DNA of 64,000 nucleotides from Kocuria salsicia (GCF_007681555.1 NZ_VELE01000001.1:682001-746000); one strand, 5' to 3'; numbered from the stretch's first letter, positions 1-8,980 are shown. Numbers and translations are program-made. The notes: generated by a model from the sequence alone, not told the origin.

Positions 1-487
1 GCAGGCCCTCCTGCTGGGCGCGGGCCGCGCGCGCCACGAGCTCCGGCCACTGCTCGGGGGTGGCACCGTTGCGGCCGAGTCCCGAGTCGAGCTTCAGGTG
101 CACCACCGCGGTGGTCCCGGTACGCCGGGCCGCCTGCAGCACGGCGTCGAACTCCCAGCCGCTCACCCCCAGGCGGACGTCCCGGTACAGCGCCTCGTCA
201 AAGTCCGTGGACATCGTGTGCAGCCACGCGATCACGGGCGCGGTGATCCCCGCGTCGCGCAGCGCCACGGCTTCGGAGACGTGCGCCGTGCCCAGCATGT
301 GCGCACCCGCGGCGAGCGCCGTGCGCGCCACCTCCGGCGCACCGTGGCCGTAGGCGTCCGCCTTGACCACCGCGATCAGTTTCCGGCCCCGGGCGAGCTG
401 CGTGAGCCTCACCACGTTGTGCCACACGGCGGAGAGATCCACCACGGCACTGCGCTCGCTGGGTTCCTGGGGCTGCCACGACGTCAT
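1..487 (-). CDS. alr: Alanine racemase, N-terminal part (cut by window edge)
   Basis: Alanine racemase interconverts L- and D-alanine with PLP and supplies D-alanine for peptidoglycan. Only about the first 162 residues are present; the gene runs off the left end. VVKADAYGHG at residues 40-49 carries the PLP-binding lysine (Lys42) of fold-type III racemases. An in-frame ATG at 505 would add six residues. I chose 487 because a CACAAT -10-like hexamer at 503-508 would overlap the upstream start, but this is a weak argument. The gene diverges from mshA across about 110 bp. In many actinobacteria alr lies beside nnrD; here the two are separated by about 10.8 kb. The identification is firm; the exact start is not. 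Confidence 0.93.
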   Translation of the reverse strand, partial: MTSWQPQEPSERSAVVDLSAVWHNVVRLTQLARGRKLIAVVKADAYGHGAPEVARTALAAGAHMLGTAHVSEAVALRDAGITAPVIAWLHTMSTDFDEALYRDVRLGVSGWEFDAVLQAARRTGTTAVVHLKLDSGLGRNGATPEQWPELVARAARAQQEGL

Positions 488-544
488 CACACTCACGCAC
501 CCCATTGTGCCCTGCCGTGACCGGACCGCATTCTTCGACCGCCC

Positions 545-572
545 GTGCAACGGGCGACGACGCCGTGCCCGG
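545..572 (+). repeat. 28-bp intergenic repeat, copy 1
   Basis: This 28-bp stretch between alr and mshA matches the reverse complement of 13501-13528 at 26 of 28 positions; the last 21 bases are identical. The shared core is GGGCGACGACGCC followed by GTGCCCGG. It lies just upstream of the mshA -10 element. The other copy lies in the acpS-glmS gap. Function unknown. Confidence 0.6.
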
Positions 573-584
573 ACGGTGCGCCGG

Positions 585-590
585 TAGGCT
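585..590 (+). promoter_or_regulatory. Putative leaderless -10 element of mshA
   Basis: TAGGCT ends six bases before the GTG start of mshA, the spacing expected if transcription begins at the start codon. The surrounding 15-mer GCGCCGGTAGGCTGG recurs exactly upstream of acpS with the same spacing. No TTGACA-like -35 is visible. Confidence 0.45.
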
Positions 591-596
591 GGTCGC

Positions 597-1886
597 GTGC
601 CCCACCCCGATCCGCGCCGCGTCCTGCTGCTCAGCATGCACACCTCTCCCGTGGACCAGCCCGGGTCCGGGGACGCCGGAGGGTTGAACGTCTACGTGTG
701 GCACCTCGCGCGCGCCCTCGCCCAGGCGGGCTGGCGCGTGGACATGGCCACCCTGGACCGGGACCCGGCCCACGGCGCCGGAGTCCGGAGCGCCACGGTG
801 GCGGACGGCGTGCGGCTGCTCACCGTGGCCCTGCCCGGTGCCGCGCGGACCCCCAAGTCCGGCCTGCCGGGGTTCGCTCCGCGGTTCGGCCGGGCGCTGG
901 CCGCCCACTACGACCGCGATGGAGCCTCTCCGGATGTGCTGCACGCCCACTACTGGCTCTCCGGGGTCGCCGCGCTCGAGACCGCGGCAGTCCAGGCCGC
1001 ACGTGGCAGGGACGTCCCCGTGGTGCTCACACTGCACACCTCCGCCGCTGCCAAGAACCTGCGCGCGGGGCCGGACGAGGTCCCCGAGCCCCGCGAGCGC
1101 GAGGACTCCGAGCGGGATCTCGTCGCCCGCGCCTGCCACACCATCGTGAACACACCCGCGGAGCGGGAGCAGGTCGTGGAGCTCTACGGCGCGCGGCCCG
1201 AGCGGGTGGTCGTGATCCCTCCGGGCGTGGACACCACCGTCTTCCACCCGGGCGCCGCCCATGCGGCCGCCGGCCCGTCGGAGCGGGGCTCGGACCGGGA
1301 CTCCGCTGCTCGCGCCCACCCCTTCACCGTGCTGTGCGCCGGTCGGGTCCAGCCGCTGAAGGGCCAGCAGGTCCTCGTCCGCGCCCTGGGGCTGCTGCGG
1401 CGCGAGCACCCGGAGTCCCCGGTCCGGCTGGTCCTCGCGGGGGTGGGGGCGCCCGAGTTCCTGGACCGGCTGCACGAGCTTGCGGCAGAGGAGGGCGTGA
1501 CGGACGCCGTGCAGTTCCTCGGCTCCCTGCCCCGCCCGGAGCTCGCAGGGCTCATGGGAGCGGTGGACGCCGTCGCCGTACCCTCCTCGTCCGAGACGTT
1601 CGGCCTCGTGGCCGTCGAGGCGCAGGCGTGCGGGACCCCCGTCATGGCCACGGACGTGGACGGGCTGCGCTACGCGGTGCGTGACGGCGAAACCGGTTGG
1701 CTCGTGCCCGGCCGGGACCCCGCGGACTGGGCGAGAGCCATGCACCGCGCGGCGAGCGAGCCGCGGCTCTGGGGGGCGATGTCCCCCGCCGCGCAGGCTC
1801 GCGCGCAGGAGCTGACCTGGGACGACGTCGCCGCGGCTCACGCCCGCACGTACCTCGCCTGTGCGCGGCCCGCTCCCAGCGCCTAA
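597..1886 (+). CDS. mshA: D-inositol-3-phosphate glycosyltransferase (mycothiol synthesis)
   Basis: MshA transfers GlcNAc from UDP-GlcNAc to inositol 3-phosphate, the first step of mycothiol synthesis in the cytoplasm. The 429-residue protein is a GT-B fold, family 4 glycosyltransferase. HTSPVDQPGSGDAGGLNVYV at about residues 15-34 is the MshA-type N-terminal signature, and SETFGLVAVE near residue 332 is the EX7E nucleotide-sugar motif. Length is normal for the family. The start is GTG with a TAGGCT -10 six bases upstream, suggesting a leaderless transcript. It is followed after 10 bases by a phosphatase-like gene. No other msh gene is in the window. A related family 4 enzyme is possible but the N-terminal motif makes MshA the best call. 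Confidence 0.9.
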   Translation: MPHPDPRRVLLLSMHTSPVDQPGSGDAGGLNVYVWHLARALAQAGWRVDMATLDRDPAHGAGVRSATVADGVRLLTVALPGAARTPKSGLPGFAPRFGRALAAHYDRDGASPDVLHAHYWLSGVAALETAAVQAARGRDVPVVLTLHTSAAAKNLRAGPDEVPEPREREDSERDLVARACHTIVNTPAEREQVVELYGARPERVVVIPPGVDTTVFHPGAAHAAAGPSERGSDRDSAARAHPFTVLCAGRVQPLKGQQVLVRALGLLRREHPESPVRLVLAGVGAPEFLDRLHELAAEEGVTDAVQFLGSLPRPELAGLMGAVDAVAVPSSSETFGLVAVEAQACGTPVMATDVDGLRYAVRDGETGWLVPGRDPADWARAMHRAASEPRLWGAMSPAAQARAQELTWDDVAAAHARTYLACARPAPSA

Positions 1887-1889
1887 ACT
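1884..1889 (+). promoter_or_regulatory. Putative leaderless -10 element overlapping the mshA stop
   Basis: TAAACT contains the mshA stop codon TAA and ends seven bases before the GTG at 1897. It could drive separate leaderless expression of the downstream gene and supports the 1897 start. Hexamer evidence only. Confidence 0.35.
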
Positions 1890-1896
1890 CCCACGT

Positions 1897-2694
1897 GTGA
1901 CCACCGCGTACCTGAGCCGTGACGCCCTCGCCCGCTACCTGGACCGTTCCCGCATCACCGGGGCCGTCGCCACGCCCCGCGAGGCCAACCTCCGCAACAT
2001 CCAGGGGTTCCTGGACGGGGACCAGCACCAGCACATGGGTGTGGTGCGCACCCGGGACTGGGACTGGGACTCCGTCTTCGAGCTCATGCGGGAGCGCGTG
2101 GGCATCAACGAGGACCCCTCCTACGCCGAGGGTCAGGACTCCATCTCCGCGCAGCTGTGCGTGGCCGCACTGGACTCGTACGCGGAGATCTTCAGCCAGG
2201 CCGTGCAGGGCCGCAAGCGCCTGCTCTTCGCCACCGGCCACCCCGCCGGGCTCGCACCCGTCTACGCCCGCCTCGCGCGCGTGGCCAGGGCCTCCGGCGC
2301 CCGCGTCATCCGCGTGGACGAGGCGTTGCCCTTCGAGGACGGGGACGTCCGGCAGGTCGAGGACGTCGTGATGGTCGAGCAGTACGGCGGCCTGCGCCAC
2401 ACCCATTTCCCCGATCCCATGCGCCTCGTGCTGGAGCACCTCGAGGAGCAGGGGCGCGAGGCCCCGGACCTCGTGGTCGCGGACCACGGCATGGCCGGTG
2501 AGGCCGGCTCCCGGGCGGGCCTGCCCGCCATCGCCATCGGCGACTGCAATGACCCCGGGGTCTTCGTCGCCGAGGCACAGGACCAGCTGCGGGTGGTCGT
2601 GCCCATGGACGACAACGTGGCGCCGCACCTCTACGACCCGCTCGTGGACTACGTCATCTCCCGCGCCGGACTCGCGGGCCAGGACAGGGCCTGA
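1897..2694 (+). CDS. Conserved actinobacterial phosphatase-like protein, substrate unknown
   Basis: I recognise this 265-residue protein as a conserved actinobacterial family usually found after mshA and often labelled phosphatase; I know of no demonstrated reaction. Visible conserved stretches are ATPREANL near residue 26, LFATGHPAGL in the middle, and the acidic DLVVADHGMAGEAGS and AIGDCNDPGVF near the C-terminus, which could bind metal. There is no signal peptide or membrane segment, so it should be cytoplasmic. An upstream in-frame GTG at 1861 lies inside mshA; I prefer 1897, which follows the mshA stop by 10 bases and has TAAACT seven bases before it. Link to mycothiol metabolism is inferred from position only. 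Confidence 0.6.
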   Translation: MTTAYLSRDALARYLDRSRITGAVATPREANLRNIQGFLDGDQHQHMGVVRTRDWDWDSVFELMRERVGINEDPSYAEGQDSISAQLCVAALDSYAEIFSQAVQGRKRLLFATGHPAGLAPVYARLARVARASGARVIRVDEALPFEDGDVRQVEDVVMVEQYGGLRHTHFPDPMRLVLEHLEEQGREAPDLVVADHGMAGEAGSRAGLPAIAIGDCNDPGVFVAEAQDQLRVVVPMDDNVAPHLYDPLVDYVISRAGLAGQDRA

Positions 2695-2702
2695 GCACCA
2701 CC

Positions 2703-2768
2703 ACGACGACGACGCCCGTTCCCCCTAGCACGGGGCGGGCGCCGTCGGCGTACGGGCACCGTCGTCGT
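2703..2768. terminator. Bidirectional terminator-like hairpins between convergent genes
   Basis: The 108-bp gap between two converging genes holds nested inverted repeats. CGACGACGCCCG (2707-2718) pairs with 2736-2747 at 11 of 12 positions, and an outer arm ACGACGACG (2703-2711) pairs with 2760-2768. A short TTTT follows on the plus strand at about 2773. Confidence 0.55.
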
Positions 2769-2802
2769 ATGGGTTTTGCGCGGCGGGGGCAACCGGGTCG
2801 GT

Positions 2803-3522
2803 TCACAGTGCGAGCAGCGCCTCCACGAGCAGCCCCGCGGCGACCACCAGGAACACGATGCCCGAGACCATCTCCACCTCGACGGTGCGCTCCCTGAAGA
2901 GACTGGCGAGCCGGGGAATCGAGCCGGCCCAGGCCACGGCCAGGAACCACACGAGTCCCACGGCCACGAGCAGGCCCAGCACCGCGAGGCCCTCCCACCA
3001 CAGGATGTCCGAGGGGACCACGGAGCCGAAGAGTGCCACGAAGAACACCACCGCCTTGGCGTTGGCCAGGTTGGTGACCGTGCCCTGCGCCGCCGCGCGC
3101 CACGGTGTGAGGTCTGAGGTGCCCAGGAAGCCGACCGTTCGGCTCTGCTCCGCGAACTCCTCCTGCAGGGCGGCGTCCTCCGCGAGCATCGGATCCGTGG
3201 CGGCGTCCCCGGCACGCCCGCGCGCCGTACGCTCCGCCAGCCCGCCGCGCAGCGAACCGTAGCCCATCCGGGCGAGGAACAGGGCCCCGGCGATCTGCAC
3301 GACCAGTTTGAGGACGTGGTTGCCGCTGATCAGCACCGTGACGCCCATGAGCGAGAGCGTGATCCACGTGGCGTTGCCCACCATGATCCCAAGAGCCGTG
3401 AACAGCGCGTTGCGCCGCGTGGAGAGGAAGGCGTTGCGCAGGATCAGGAAGATGTCCGGACCGGGGATCACGATCCCGGCGACCCACAGCCCGAGCAGAG
3501 CGGCGTACTGCGCGCCGCTCAC
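2803..3522 (-). CDS. LysE/RhtB-family amino-acid exporter
   Basis: A 239-residue inner-membrane exporter of the LysE/RhtB family, which exports amino acids or related small molecules by proton-motive force; the substrate here is unknown. The N-terminus ends a first hydrophobic helix with VIPGPDIFLILRNA, the conserved family signature, followed by GIMVGNATWITLSL. About six hydrophobic helices are visible, with a charged cytoplasmic stretch near residues 95-130. The GTG start overlaps the stop of the upstream aldo/keto reductase as GTGA, so the two are probably translationally coupled. The 3' end converges on the phosphatase-like gene. Confidence 0.85.
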   Translation of the reverse strand: MSGAQYAALLGLWVAGIVIPGPDIFLILRNAFLSTRRNALFTALGIMVGNATWITLSLMGVTVLISGNHVLKLVVQIAGALFLARMGYGSLRGGLAERTARGRAGDAATDPMLAEDAALQEEFAEQSRTVGFLGTSDLTPWRAAAQGTVTNLANAKAVVFFVALFGSVVPSDILWWEGLAVLGLLVAVGLVWFLAVAWAGSIPRLASLFRERTVEVEMVSGIVFLVVAAGLLVEALLAL

Positions 3523-4610
3523 GCGTGCTTGGACGCGGTGGCCGCACCCCAGATGTTGACGTCCGCGTCCGTGACGAGCTCGTCAATGCGACGCAGCTCG
3601 TCAGCGCTGAACTCCAGGTTGCGCACCGCGCGGGCAGAGTCCTCGAGCTGCCGGGCGGAGGACGCCCCCACGAGCGCGGACGTGACCTGCCCCTGCTCCT
3701 GCGGGCGGAGCACCCAAGCAATGGCCATCTGCGCGAGGGTCTGGTCCCGGTCCCGTGCCATCGAGTTCAGCTCGCGGACGCTCTCCAGAGTCTGCTGCGT
3801 CAACCACTCCGGGTTGAGCGAGGACTGCGCGGCGGCCCGCGAACCTTCCGGAACGCCATTGAGGTACTTGTCCGTGAGCATGCCCTGGGCCAGCGGGGAG
3901 AACGCAATGGAACCCATGCCGCACTCGGCGAGCGCCGCGAGCAGGTTCTTTCCGCCCGCCCCGGCCACGGGCTCCTCGACCCACCGGTTGAGCACGGAGT
4001 AGGAGGGCTGGTGGATCAGCAACGGCGTGCCCAGATCCCGCATGATGCGCTGGGCCTCCAGGGTGAGGTCCGCGCTGTAGGAGGACACGCCCACGTAGCT
4101 CGCCCTGCCCGAGCGCACGATGTGGTCCAGTGCCCGCATCGTCTCCTCGACCGGGGTCTCCTGGTCCGGACGGTGGTGGTAGAAGATGTCCACGCGGTCC
4201 AGGCCCATGCGCTGCAGGGACTGGTCCAGCGAGTCCACGAGGTACTTCCGCGATCCGCCCACGCCCCCGTACGGGCCCGGCCACATGTTCCAGCCGGCCT
4301 TGGAGGAAATGACGAGCTCCTGCCGGTAGCGGGCGAAGTCCTCGCGTATGATGCGCCCGAAGTTCAGCTCTGCGGAACCTGCCGGCGGACCGTAGTTGTT
4401 GGCGAGGTCGAAGTGCGTGATGCCAAGGTCGAAGGCACGGCGCAGCGTCTCGCGCATCCCCGCCACGGGCTTGTCGTCCCCGAAGTTGTGCCACAGCCCC
4501 AGGGAGATCGCGGGCAGCTTCAGCCCGGAGTCCCCCACGCGCCGGTACGGCATGGTCTCGTAGCGGTTCTCGGCCGCGGTCCACACGGAGCCCTCACCAT
4601 ATGTCAGCAT
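3519..4610 (-). CDS. Aldo/keto reductase, YghZ/potassium-channel-beta type
   Basis: NADPH-dependent aldo/keto reductase of 363 residues, resembling the YghZ (glyceraldehyde-3-phosphate reductase) and voltage-gated potassium-channel beta-subunit group. Seen in sequence: FDLANNYGPPAGSAE with the catalytic Asp and Tyr, ISSKAGW, DIFYHHRPD with the active-site His, GVSSYSA, and SPLAQGMLTDKYL. An in-frame start further upstream is possible, but the ATG at 4610 has GGGAG three bases in front of it and begins at the usual place relative to the family (PYRRVGDSGLKLPAISLG). Its stop overlaps the exporter start. The native substrate is unknown; detoxification of methylglyoxal or other carbonyls is only a family-level guess. 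Confidence 0.85.
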   Translation of the reverse strand: MLTYGEGSVWTAAENRYETMPYRRVGDSGLKLPAISLGLWHNFGDDKPVAGMRETLRRAFDLGITHFDLANNYGPPAGSAELNFGRIIREDFARYRQELVISSKAGWNMWPGPYGGVGGSRKYLVDSLDQSLQRMGLDRVDIFYHHRPDQETPVEETMRALDHIVRSGRASYVGVSSYSADLTLEAQRIMRDLGTPLLIHQPSYSVLNRWVEEPVAGAGGKNLLAALAECGMGSIAFSPLAQGMLTDKYLNGVPEGSRAAAQSSLNPEWLTQQTLESVRELNSMARDRDQTLAQMAIAWVLRPQEQGQVTSALVGASSARQLEDSARAVRNLEFSADELRRIDELVTDADVNIWGAATASKHA

Positions 4611-4708
4611 GGCTCCCAGTGTGCCACTGCGGCGGCAGCCCCGTGCACAACGACGGCGCGCGGCCCCGGAAGGGTGCCACACCGCGTCCTCTGCGGGGCG
4701 CGGTCAGC

Positions 4709-6529
4709 TCAGACGCGCAGCACGGCCGCCGTCTCCGGGGCCAGCCGCACGGTGCCGTCCGCGCCCGGCTCGGGCTGCGCGCCGCTCGCGAAGAGCAGCT
4801 GCGGCTCGTCCCCGCCCATCAGCGGGAGGTTCCTCGGCTCGTCCGAGAGGTTGATGGCGACGACGACGCCGTGCACGGACTCGGGCTCGCTCATCCGCTT
4901 GAGCACGAACCACTGCTCGGAGTCACTCGCCTGGGTGGCCGCGGTTTCCCAGTTCTGGTCCGTCAGCTCGGGGGTCTCACCGCGCAGCGCGATCAGGTCC
5001 CGGTAGGCCCGCAGGATCCGCTCGTGGTCCCCGCGGTGCACCTCGTCCCAGTTCAGCTTGGAGCGCTCGAACGTCGCTGGGTCCTGGGGGTCCGGGACGG
5101 TGTCGTGGTCCCACGCCATCTGTGCGAACTCCGCCTTGCGGCCCTTCGCCACGGCCTCTCCCAGCTCCGGCTCGGGGTGCGCGGTGAAGAACTGCCAGGG
5201 GGTGCTCGCCCCGTACTCCTCCCCCATGAACAGCATGGGGGTGAAGGGCTGGGCCAGCAGCCACGTGGCGGCGGCGATCGCGCGGTCCACGCTCATGGAC
5301 TGGTTCATGCGGTCGCCGGCTGCCCGGTTGCCCACCTGGTCGTGGTTCTGCAGGAACGTGACGAACTGGTAGGGGCGCTGCTCCACGGGGTCGATCTCCC
5401 GGCCGTGGGAGCGGCCGCGGAACGTGGAGTACGTCCCGTTGTGGAAGTACGCGGTGTGCATCGTCTTCTCGAGGGCGTGCAGGGACGCGAAGTCCCCGTA
5501 GTAGCCCTGGGTCTCGCCGGTGAACGCGGTGTGCGCGGCGTGGTGGACGTCGTCCAGCCACTGCGCGTCCATGCCCAGACCGTGGCGGTGCGTGGCCGCG
5601 ATCATGCGGGGGTCGTTGAGGTCCGACTCCGCAATGGTCACCAGGTCCTTGCCGGTGCGCTGCGCCTCCTCGGCCACGCGCTCGGCGATCTCCTCGAGGA
5701 TGTGTTTCGCGCTGGAGTCCGCGAGGGCGTGCACGGCATCCAGACGGAAGCCGTCCACGTGGTACTCGCGCAACCACATGGTCACGTTGTCCAAGATGTA
5801 CTCGCGCACCCCGTCCGCGCCCCAGCCGTCCAGGTTGATGAGGTCTCCCCAGCTGGATGCCCCGGGCTTGAAGTAGTCCGCGAACAGGGGCAGGTAGTTC
5901 CCGCTCGGGCCCAGGTGGTTGTAGACCACGTCCTGGATCACGGACAGGCCCTTGGCGTGGCACGCGTCCACGAAGCGCTGGTAGGCCGCCGGTCCGCCGT
6001 AGGACTCGTCCACGGTGTACCAGGCGACGCCGTCGTAGCCCCAGTTGTGGTCCCCGTTGAAGCCGTTGACGGGCAGCAGCTCCACGCCGTTGACGCCCAG
6101 CGCCACCAGGTGGTCGAGACGCCCGATCGCCGAGTCCAGCGTGCCCTCGGGGGTGAACGTCCCCGGGTGCAGCTCGTAGAGCACGGAGTCCTTGAGCGGA
6201 CGGGGCCGCCACTCGGCGTCGTGCCACTGGTACTCGTCCGGGTCGAACGTGCACGAGAGCTCGTGCACGCCCTGAGGCTGACGCCGCGAGCGCGGGTCCG
6301 GCAGCACCTGGGAGACCTGCGCGCGCTCCTCGGGGGTGCCCTCGTCGAAGACCTTGCCCAGGATGTAGCCGTAGCGCACGGTGCCCTGGGGGGCGGCGTC
6401 GTCGTCGGGCAGCGTCCACCAGCCGGGGCGCTGCGCGAGACCCACCATGGGGTGGTCCTCGCCCTCGATGCGGACGGTCACGGTGCGGGCGTGGGGTGCC
6501 CACACGTCGAAGCGGTGGTCTGAGCTCAT
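4709..6529 (-). CDS. treZ: Malto-oligosyltrehalose trehalohydrolase
   Basis: TreZ hydrolyses the alpha-1,4 bond next to the terminal trehalose of maltooligosyltrehalose and releases free trehalose. The 606-residue length is typical. The N-terminus (FDVWAPHARTVTVRIEGEDH) is the beta-sandwich domain of GH13 trehalohydrolases, followed by a TIM barrel with DGFRLDAVHAL (nucleophile Asp near residue 261), TIAESDL (acid/base Glu) and FLQNHDQVGN. The ATG starts three bases after the treY stop, so the two genes form an operon in pathway order. Confidence 0.95.
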   Translation of the reverse strand: MSSDHRFDVWAPHARTVTVRIEGEDHPMVGLAQRPGWWTLPDDDAAPQGTVRYGYILGKVFDEGTPEERAQVSQVLPDPRSRRQPQGVHELSCTFDPDEYQWHDAEWRPRPLKDSVLYELHPGTFTPEGTLDSAIGRLDHLVALGVNGVELLPVNGFNGDHNWGYDGVAWYTVDESYGGPAAYQRFVDACHAKGLSVIQDVVYNHLGPSGNYLPLFADYFKPGASSWGDLINLDGWGADGVREYILDNVTMWLREYHVDGFRLDAVHALADSSAKHILEEIAERVAEEAQRTGKDLVTIAESDLNDPRMIAATHRHGLGMDAQWLDDVHHAAHTAFTGETQGYYGDFASLHALEKTMHTAYFHNGTYSTFRGRSHGREIDPVEQRPYQFVTFLQNHDQVGNRAAGDRMNQSMSVDRAIAAATWLLAQPFTPMLFMGEEYGASTPWQFFTAHPEPELGEAVAKGRKAEFAQMAWDHDTVPDPQDPATFERSKLNWDEVHRGDHERILRAYRDLIALRGETPELTDQNWETAATQASDSEQWFVLKRMSEPESVHGVVVAINLSDEPRNLPLMGGDEPQLLFASGAQPEPGADGTVRLAPETAAVLRV

Positions 6530-6532
6530 GGG

Positions 6533-8902
6533 TCAGTCGTCCTTCCTGCGCAGGATGGCCGCGGGGTAGGTGGTCAGGAGGTCGGCGAGATGGATCCCGT
6601 TCCCGGGGGTCGCCGTGAACTCGCGGCGGGTGAGGATGTCCTCCCACGTGCCTGCGGGCAGGTCCACGGTCTCGTCCGTGAATCCGCCCGCTGCGGCGAG
6701 GGTCGCGGGGAAACGGGTGACCACGGTGGCCGCGCCGCCGCGGTCGTAGCCCAGGGCGTGCTCGGCCAGCGCGCCCCGCACGGTCAGCGGCGTGTAGTCC
6801 GCGAAGAGTTCAGGTCGCTCACGGCGCAGCCGCAGCACCCGGGACGTCAGCAGCATGCGGGCGGCGCCCGTGCCGTCCACGGGCGGCGTGGCGTGCTCGG
6901 TGCCCGGCGCGGCGGCGTCGAGCTCCGTGAGCAGGGTGTCGAGCGCGGCGAAGTCCACCGGACGGCGGTTGTCGGGGTCCACGAGCGAGGGCTCCCACAG
7001 TTCCTGGCCCTGGTAGACGTCCGGGACGCCGGGCAGGGTCAGCTGCAGCGCGGTGGCCGCGAGCGCGTTGGCCCATCCGGGCCCCTCGAGCCGCGCGACG
7101 CAGCCCTCCACGACGCCGCGGGCGCCCGGGTCCGTGAGCACGAGGTCGATGAACCGGGTGAGATCCGCCTCGAACTCCTCGTCCCCGTCCACCCACGCGG
7201 TGGAGACGGACGCCTCCCGCACGGCCTTCATGGCGTAGTCGACGGCGCGGTCCCGCTCGATGGGCCACGCACCCACCAGGGCCTGCAGCACGAGGTTCAC
7301 GGCGGGCCCGTCCGCCAGCGTCAGACCGGCCTCCCGACCGGTTGCAACCAGTGTGTCCACCGTCTCGGACCACGCGCGGGGGTCCTCGGCGAGCACGGTG
7401 ATCCGCGCGCGGACCGCCGCGGACCGCTTGGTGTCGTGGGTGGTGAGCGCGTTCATGGTCAGCGGGCTCTCGCGCTGCCGCCGGGCGGCCTCCTCGTGGA
7501 AGGTCTCCGGGGCCATGGAGAAGACCGAGGGGTCACCGCCCACCTCGGTGAGGGACGTGAGCTGGGTGTAGCGGTAGAACGCGGTGTCCTCCACGCCCTT
7601 GGCCATCACCATGCCGGAGGTCTGCTGGAAGCGCCGGGCCACCTCGGTGAGGTTCTCGGTGTGTGCCGCGTCCGCGCCGAGTACCCGGGCGAGGTCCGTG
7701 AGGACGTCCGAGAGCTCGGGCCGGGCCTGCCGTGCGGCGGCCACGGCCTCGGTCAGGTGCTCCGCCCCCTCGGGGAGGTAGGTGCGGTAGACCGGGAAGT
7801 TCGAGAGGATCTCGGCGAGCCCGTCGTAGGCCACCTCGTCCCCGTGGCCGACGTCCTCAGGCAGCTCCCGCACGAGCCGGTGCACCTCCGCGGCCAGCCC
7901 GGCGTCCGCCATGCGGCGCTTGGTGCCGTGGATCAGCTCGTCCCAGCGCACGGGCTCCCCTCCGCGCAGCCGGGTGTCCAGGGAGGCGAGCTCATAGTGC
8001 CCGCGCGGATCGGTCAGCACGCGGTCGATCCAGCCCAGCGAGTCGTAGCCCGTGGTGCCCGCGGTGCGCCAGCCGCCCGGGAGGTACTCCCCCGGTTCGA
8101 GGATCTTCTCCACCACGGTCCACGCCCCACCCGTGAGCTCGGCGAGCTTCTCCAGGTAGTCCTGAGGGTCCCGCACGCCGTCCGGGTGGTCGATCCGCAG
8201 CCCGTCCACGAGGCCCTCGCGGAACCAGCGGGAGACCTCGGTGTGGGAGGCATCGAAGACCTCGCCGTCCTCCACGCGCACGCCCGCCAGGGTGGCCACC
8301 GTGAAGAAGCGGCGGTAGTTCAGCTCCGAGTCCCCGCGGCGCCAGTTGACCAGTTCGTAGTGCTGCCGACCGTGCACCTCCGCGGGGTCCTCTCCCTCGC
8401 GCCAGGTGCCCTCAGCCAGGGGGTAGAAGTTGTCGTAGTAGTGCAGCGTGCCGTCCTCGATGGTGAGCGCGGAGAGGTCCTCGTCCCCGTCGCCCAGCAC
8501 CGGAAGCAGCACCTTGCCCCCGCCGGCCGCCCAGTCCACGTCGAACGCGTCCGCGTAGCGGCTGTCCCGGCCCTCGGCCAGGAGGTCCCACCACCACGGG
8601 TTCTGCTCCGGTGCGGCCACGCCCTGGTGGTTGGGGACGATGTCCACGACGACGCCCAGCCCCGCCGCGTGGGCGGCCTCCGAGAGCGCTGTCAGGCCCT
8701 CGGAGCCTCCGCGTTCGGGGTCCACCTCGGTGGGATCCACCACGTCGTAGCCGTGGTCGGAGCCACTCGTCGCACGCAGGATGGGCGAGAGGTAGACCCA
8801 GTCCGCGCCGAGGCGCCTGATGTAGGGAACCAGCTCCGCGGCGCGGTGGAGGTCCTGCCCGGACGTGATTTGAAGGCGGTACGTGGAAGTGGGTGTCAGC
8901 AC
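6533..8902 (-). CDS. treY: Maltooligosyltrehalose synthase
   Basis: TreY rearranges the reducing-end alpha-1,4 bond of maltooligosaccharides to an alpha,alpha-1,1 bond. The protein is 789 residues. TSTYRLQITSGQDLHRA at the N-terminus, VVVDIVPNHQG, the nucleophile motif GLRIDHPDG, and KGVEDTAFYRYTQLTSLTEVGG are diagnostic of the family. I start at the GTG at 8902 because the family begins immediately before TYRLQ; a longer form from 9016 would add low-complexity residues running back through the glgX 3' hairpin. GGAAGG abuts this GTG, which is closer than usual for a ribosome binding site, so the start is slightly uncertain. It lies between glgX and treZ. Confidence 0.94.
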   Translation of the reverse strand: MLTPTSTYRLQITSGQDLHRAAELVPYIRRLGADWVYLSPILRATSGSDHGYDVVDPTEVDPERGGSEGLTALSEAAHAAGLGVVVDIVPNHQGVAAPEQNPWWWDLLAEGRDSRYADAFDVDWAAGGGKVLLPVLGDGDEDLSALTIEDGTLHYYDNFYPLAEGTWREGEDPAEVHGRQHYELVNWRRGDSELNYRRFFTVATLAGVRVEDGEVFDASHTEVSRWFREGLVDGLRIDHPDGVRDPQDYLEKLAELTGGAWTVVEKILEPGEYLPGGWRTAGTTGYDSLGWIDRVLTDPRGHYELASLDTRLRGGEPVRWDELIHGTKRRMADAGLAAEVHRLVRELPEDVGHGDEVAYDGLAEILSNFPVYRTYLPEGAEHLTEAVAAARQARPELSDVLTDLARVLGADAAHTENLTEVARRFQQTSGMVMAKGVEDTAFYRYTQLTSLTEVGGDPSVFSMAPETFHEEAARRQRESPLTMNALTTHDTKRSAAVRARITVLAEDPRAWSETVDTLVATGREAGLTLADGPAVNLVLQALVGAWPIERDRAVDYAMKAVREASVSTAWVDGDEEFEADLTRFIDLVLTDPGARGVVEGCVARLEGPGWANALAATALQLTLPGVPDVYQGQELWEPSLVDPDNRRPVDFAALDTLLTELDAAAPGTEHATPPVDGTGAARMLLTSRVLRLRRERPELFADYTPLTVRGALAEHALGYDRGGAATVVTRFPATLAAAGGFTDETVDLPAGTWEDILTRREFTATPGNGIHLADLLTTYPAAILRRKDD

Positions 8903-8980
8903 CCTTCCAGTCTTGCCGAGTCCGCCCGCTCGTGCCAGTCCATCCGCCCGGGGCGAGAGAACCACCGACACAGGGGGCGA

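Noticed and set aside
198-1904. 568-residue open frame antisense to alr start and mshA
   Set aside because: Low-complexity Arg/Gly/Val/His-rich translation overlapping mshA, whose own frame has clear domain motifs; typical antisense frame in GC-rich DNA.
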